Below, one piece after another: positions 61,574-64,000 of a stretch of 64,000 nt of DNA. Source of the DNA: Bradyrhizobium iriomotense (lineage in GTDB: Bacteria; Pseudomonadota; Alphaproteobacteria; Rhizobiales; Xanthobacteraceae); assembly GCF_018130765.1 (NCBI RefSeq), contig NZ_JAFCJZ010000001.1:496001-560000 (forward strand). The letters run 5' to 3'. Under the pieces are notes generated by a model. The model had not been told where the DNA came from, ran no database searches, and was given only the letters and a program-made list of their open reading frames with translations. A program made the translations under genes and the position numbers. Within the stretch, counting starts at the first letter, position 1, and each line of letters starts with the position of its first letter.

Positions 61574-62383
61574 TCAATCAAGGCCGATCAGGCGCGCGGT
61601 GATCTGCGACGACGGATCCTTGAGCCCGTCGATGACAGTGAAATGGTTCAGTGCAGGCTCGACCACGAGGCGTGTCGGCACGTCGAAACCGGTCCAGACA
61701 TTGGACAGCAGGTCGGCCTGCCGGATGAATTCGGGGCGCTCGCCGCCGCCGACCCAGGCGGTCACAGGCGAATGGCCGCGCGGCAGATGCAGCGCCGCAC
61801 TTTCGAGGCTCGCCTCTTCCATGGTCATGCGCAGCGTGTCGTTCATCTTCGTCTTGAGTAGCGGGCGCAGATCATGCAGGCCGCTGATCGAGAGCGTGCC
61901 GGCGATGCGGTTGAAGACGGCAGGTTCGAGCCGGCTGTCGTCGCACAGCATGCGGGTGACGAGATGGCCGCCGGCCGAATGCCCGGCGAGCCGGATCGGG
62001 CCGGAGACGAGCGCAGCGGCCTTGGCGATCGCGGCGGTGATTTCGGCTGTCATGTCGGAGATTCGCGCGCCAGGGGCCAGCGTGTAGCTCGGCAGTGCCA
62101 CGGTCCAACCATGATGCCGCGCGCCTTCGGCCAGATCGGTCCAGGCCGACTTGTCGAAGCGCATCCAGTAGCCGCCATGGACGAACACGACGAGGCCCTT
62201 GCTGTCGCCGTCAGGCAGGATCAGGTCGAACGTCTGGCGCTCACCGGAACCATAGGCGATGTCGGCGCGAAAATCCTTCAGCCCGGCCCGGTAGGCCGCC
62301 GCCCGCTCCGCCCACAGCGCCGGCATCTTGTCCGAGCCCGGGATATGGGCCGAATTGGCGTAAGCATCATCCCAATCGCGCAT
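61574..62383 (-). CDS. kynB: Alpha/beta-hydrolase kynurenine formamidase (arylformamidase)
   Basis: The 269-residue alpha/beta hydrolase has the oxyanion motif FVHGGYWMRFDKS (about 85-97), the nucleophile elbow AGHSAGGHLV and a terminal His in NHFTVIDGLKD. This HGGYW/HSAGG pattern is that of the alpha/beta-hydrolase type of formylkynurenine formamidase (eukaryotic-like KFA), not the metal-dependent KynB. Its position as first gene before kynA and kynU supports that it hydrolyses N-formylkynurenine. Start codon is ATG at 62383. Confidence 0.85.
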   Translation of the reverse strand: MRDWDDAYANSAHIPGSDKMPALWAERAAAYRAGLKDFRADIAYGSGERQTFDLILPDGDSKGLVVFVHGGYWMRFDKSAWTDLAEGARHHGWTVALPSYTLAPGARISDMTAEITAAIAKAAALVSGPIRLAGHSAGGHLVTRMLCDDSRLEPAVFNRIAGTLSISGLHDLRPLLKTKMNDTLRMTMEEASLESAALHLPRGHSPVTAWVGGGERPEFIRQADLLSNVWTGFDVPTRLVVEPALNHFTVIDGLKDPSSQITARLIGLD

Positions 62384-62517
62384 CGTTGCTCCCGAGGACT
62401 CGTCCAGCGAACCGGGCGCCAGTCTGCCACCGCCGCGGCCGGCATCCTAGTCTTTCTTTTAAGCTTAAAAGATTGGGGGAGCCCGTGTTTCGGGCAAAGG
62501 GGCTCCAGCCGAGATAC

Positions 62518-62612
62518 CGTAGGGTGGGCAAAGCGAAGCGTGCCCACGCACTTGGTCATGTCGGGTAGAACTCGTGGGCACGGCGCAAGTGCGCCTTTGC
62601 CCACCCTACGAG
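62518..62612. repeat. Intergenic palindromic repeat, family B, copy 2
   Basis: Outer arms GTAGGGTGGGCAAAG (62519-62533) and CTTTGCCCACCCTAC (62595-62609) are identical to those of copy 1 at 4405-4530. The inner part also has the CGTGCCCAC / GTGGGCACG pair, with a shorter centre. It lies between kynB and the peptidase gene. The preceding 62384-62517 region contains only a short A/T-rich stretch with AAGCTTAAAAG. Confidence 0.85.
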
Positions 62613-62632
62613 AGCTGTGCCTGAGGCGACCG

Positions 62633-63910
62633 CTACGCCTTCTCCACCCCGCACCATTCCGCGATGAACAGCGCCATCGCCTTGGTCGTCTTCTTCAGCG
62701 AGTCCAGGTCGACATACTCGTTGAAGCCGTGCATCTCGCCGCCGCTGGCGCCGAAGCAGAGGCTGGGGATGCCGTGGTTCAGGCCATAGAAGCGCGTATC
62801 GGTCAGCGCCGTGAAGACGAGATCCTCCGGCATGCCGCCATAGACCTTGTTGAAGGCCTTCCCGAACGCAGCCTCCGGCTCGGCCGCATCGGTCAGCTCA
62901 TAGCCTTCCGACAAAAAGCCCGACCATTCGATCTGCGGCGGGTTGTTGGCGAGGAAGCGGTGGTTGCGCGAGGCGGCAGCGACGCAGGCGGCGATCTCCT
63001 TCTGGTGATCGGCGACCGACCAGCCCGGCAGGATCGCGATGCGGCAATCGACGTCGCACCAGGCCGGAACGCTGGACGCCCAGTCGCCGCCCTTGATGAT
63101 GCCGGGATTGAAGTTGATGGGATGGTTCAGCGTCTTGAAATGGCGATCGGCCTTGGCCCGCTCGTTCCATTCGATCTCGAGCTTTTGCAGCGCATGGACG
63201 AGATGATAGGCCGCCATGATCGCATTGGAGCCTGATCCGGCGAAGGCGACATGGGTCGGGTGTCCCTTCACGCGCAGCCGGAACCAGATCACGCCGACCT
63301 GCGAACGCACCATCTTGCCGCCGGTCGGCTCCGGGATGAAGCAGGCGTCCGCACGATAGCCGCGCTGCAGCGTCGAGAGCGCGCCGACGCCGGTGCTCTC
63401 CTCCTCGATGACGGACTGGAAGTGGATCCGCGCGGTCGGCGTCAGGCCCGCTGCCTTGATTGCATCTAGCGCATAGAGCGCGCCGATGGTGCCCGACTTC
63501 ATGTCGCAGGCGCCGCGGCCGAACATCTTGCCGTCCTTGATGACAGGCGAGAACGGCGGCGTGTCCCACAATTCCAAAGGTCCTGCCGGCACCACGTCGC
63601 AGTGCCCCTGGAGTATCAGCGATTTGCCGCCATTGGTTTGTGGACAGTAGGTGCCCACCACCGAGCGCGCCTTGGAGAAATCGTGCTCGATCGGGCCGAA
63701 GCCGCGCAGATCCTTGAGATCGTCGACATTGATGTGCCAGTCGTCGACCTCGTAGCCGCGCGCGCGCAGGAGGTCGCCGATCATGTCCTGGCACGGCCCC
63801 TCGGCTCCGCGGGTCGATGGGATCGCGACGAAATCGCGGGTGGTCGCAAGCTGGGCTTCGAAGCCGGCGTCGACGGCGTCGAGAATCCGCTGCTGCGTTT
63901 CGGCATTCAT
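62633..63910 (-). CDS. M20 metallopeptidase of the ArgE/DapE type
   Basis: A 425-residue zinc-dependent amidohydrolase. Zinc and catalytic residues are visible: LILQGHCDVVPAG (His-x-Asp), FGRGACDMKSG (bridging Asp), VIEEESTGVGA (Glu-Glu), and a C-terminal His in GEMHGFNEYVD. The dimerisation domain is in the middle. It resembles acetylornithine deacetylase/succinyl-diaminopimelate desuccinylase, but could act on another N-acyl amino acid. The ATG at 63910 is chosen; an earlier in-frame start adds seven non-family residues. Nothing is recognised in 63911-64000, which holds its upstream region. Confidence 0.88.
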   Translation of the reverse strand: MNAETQQRILDAVDAGFEAQLATTRDFVAIPSTRGAEGPCQDMIGDLLRARGYEVDDWHINVDDLKDLRGFGPIEHDFSKARSVVGTYCPQTNGGKSLILQGHCDVVPAGPLELWDTPPFSPVIKDGKMFGRGACDMKSGTIGALYALDAIKAAGLTPTARIHFQSVIEEESTGVGALSTLQRGYRADACFIPEPTGGKMVRSQVGVIWFRLRVKGHPTHVAFAGSGSNAIMAAYHLVHALQKLEIEWNERAKADRHFKTLNHPINFNPGIIKGGDWASSVPAWCDVDCRIAILPGWSVADHQKEIAACVAAASRNHRFLANNPPQIEWSGFLSEGYELTDAAEPEAAFGKAFNKVYGGMPEDLVFTALTDTRFYGLNHGIPSLCFGASGGEMHGFNEYVDLDSLKKTTKAMALFIAEWCGVEKA

Positions 63911-64000
63911 CAGGCAACTCCAGGCATTCAAATGATCCTCAGGGAGCGCGCAAGCTAGCCGATTTCAGCCGTTCGGGTACTCCACAAAATATGCATCCCG

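Overview
The window reads as chromosome of an alphaproteobacterium in the Bradyrhizobium/Rhodopseudomonas group. This is inferred from very high third-position GC, a eukaryotic-type glutamine synthetase II with a divergent GstI-like small gene, a CtrA-type site ahead of minCDE, a FixK/FNR box, many class III nucleotide cyclase and FIST proteins, and several families of long intergenic palindromes known to me as common in that group. I see no rRNA, tRNA, CRISPR array, intact insertion sequence or prophage. About 65 genes are supported.

Layout. 0-3 kb: small unknown genes and the minCDE division-site operon. 3.4-6.4 kb: panB, a TRAP-type binding protein and a MarR regulator with a histone-H1-like tail. 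6.8-11.4 kb: a secreted tannase-family esterase, SMI1/KNR4, DUF2778 and DUF1810 proteins. 11.4-14.2 kb: a small catabolic-looking module (enoyl-CoA hydratase, tautomerase-like protein, TetR, 2-oxopentenoate-hydratase-like protein) around two similar palindromic operators. 14.4-20.8 kb: a membrane chemoreceptor, a flavin reductase, an AraC regulator, and a soluble FIST-chemoreceptor fusion with a perfect FNR/FixK box upstream. 21-28.5 kb: nitroreductase, hydrolases, a PsiF-like protein, a metallo-beta-lactamase-fold enzyme, a methyltransferase with a one-base frameshift, and a secreted phosphodiesterase/phosphatase.

29-33.2 kb holds a tight three-gene set: nucleotide cyclase with TolB-like and TPR regions, a PAP2/vanadium-haloperoxidase-like protein beginning with four GGNW(F/S) repeats, and an S8 protease. 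33.2-36.3 kb: an ABC-F ATPase, a pseudogenised ABC binding protein and a small membrane protein. 37.4-43.1 kb is a signalling operon: single receiver, FIST sensor, hybrid kinase with two receivers, and a receiver-cyclase that carries two kinase-like dimerisation segments but no ATPase. 43.4-47.3 kb: two paralogous GrlR-like repeat proteins bracketing a small protein, a Sel1-repeat protein and a ModA-like protein without a signal peptide.

47.5-49.4 kb: glnII (sigma-54 promoter, leader hairpin, terminator) and divergent gstI-like gene, a nitrogen-control locus. 49.4-54.6 kb: mostly housekeeping or unknown singletons (MliC-like, tyrosine phosphatase, SDR, DUF2161, GNAT, thioesterase, cytoplasmic B12/metal-binding-like protein). 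55-59.5 kb: a two-component flavin monooxygenase and its reductase (overlapping), AraC regulator, and an acyl-CoA-dehydrogenase-like protein. 59.5-62.4 kb: tryptophan-to-anthranilate kynurenine operon (kynB-kynA-kynU), followed by an ArgE/DapE peptidase.

The strongest candidates for something undescribed are the cyclase/PAP2/protease set at 29-33 kb, the FIST-kinase-cyclase operon at 37-43 kb, and the GrlR-like pair at 43-47 kb. All functional links are inferred from gene order and motifs read by eye.
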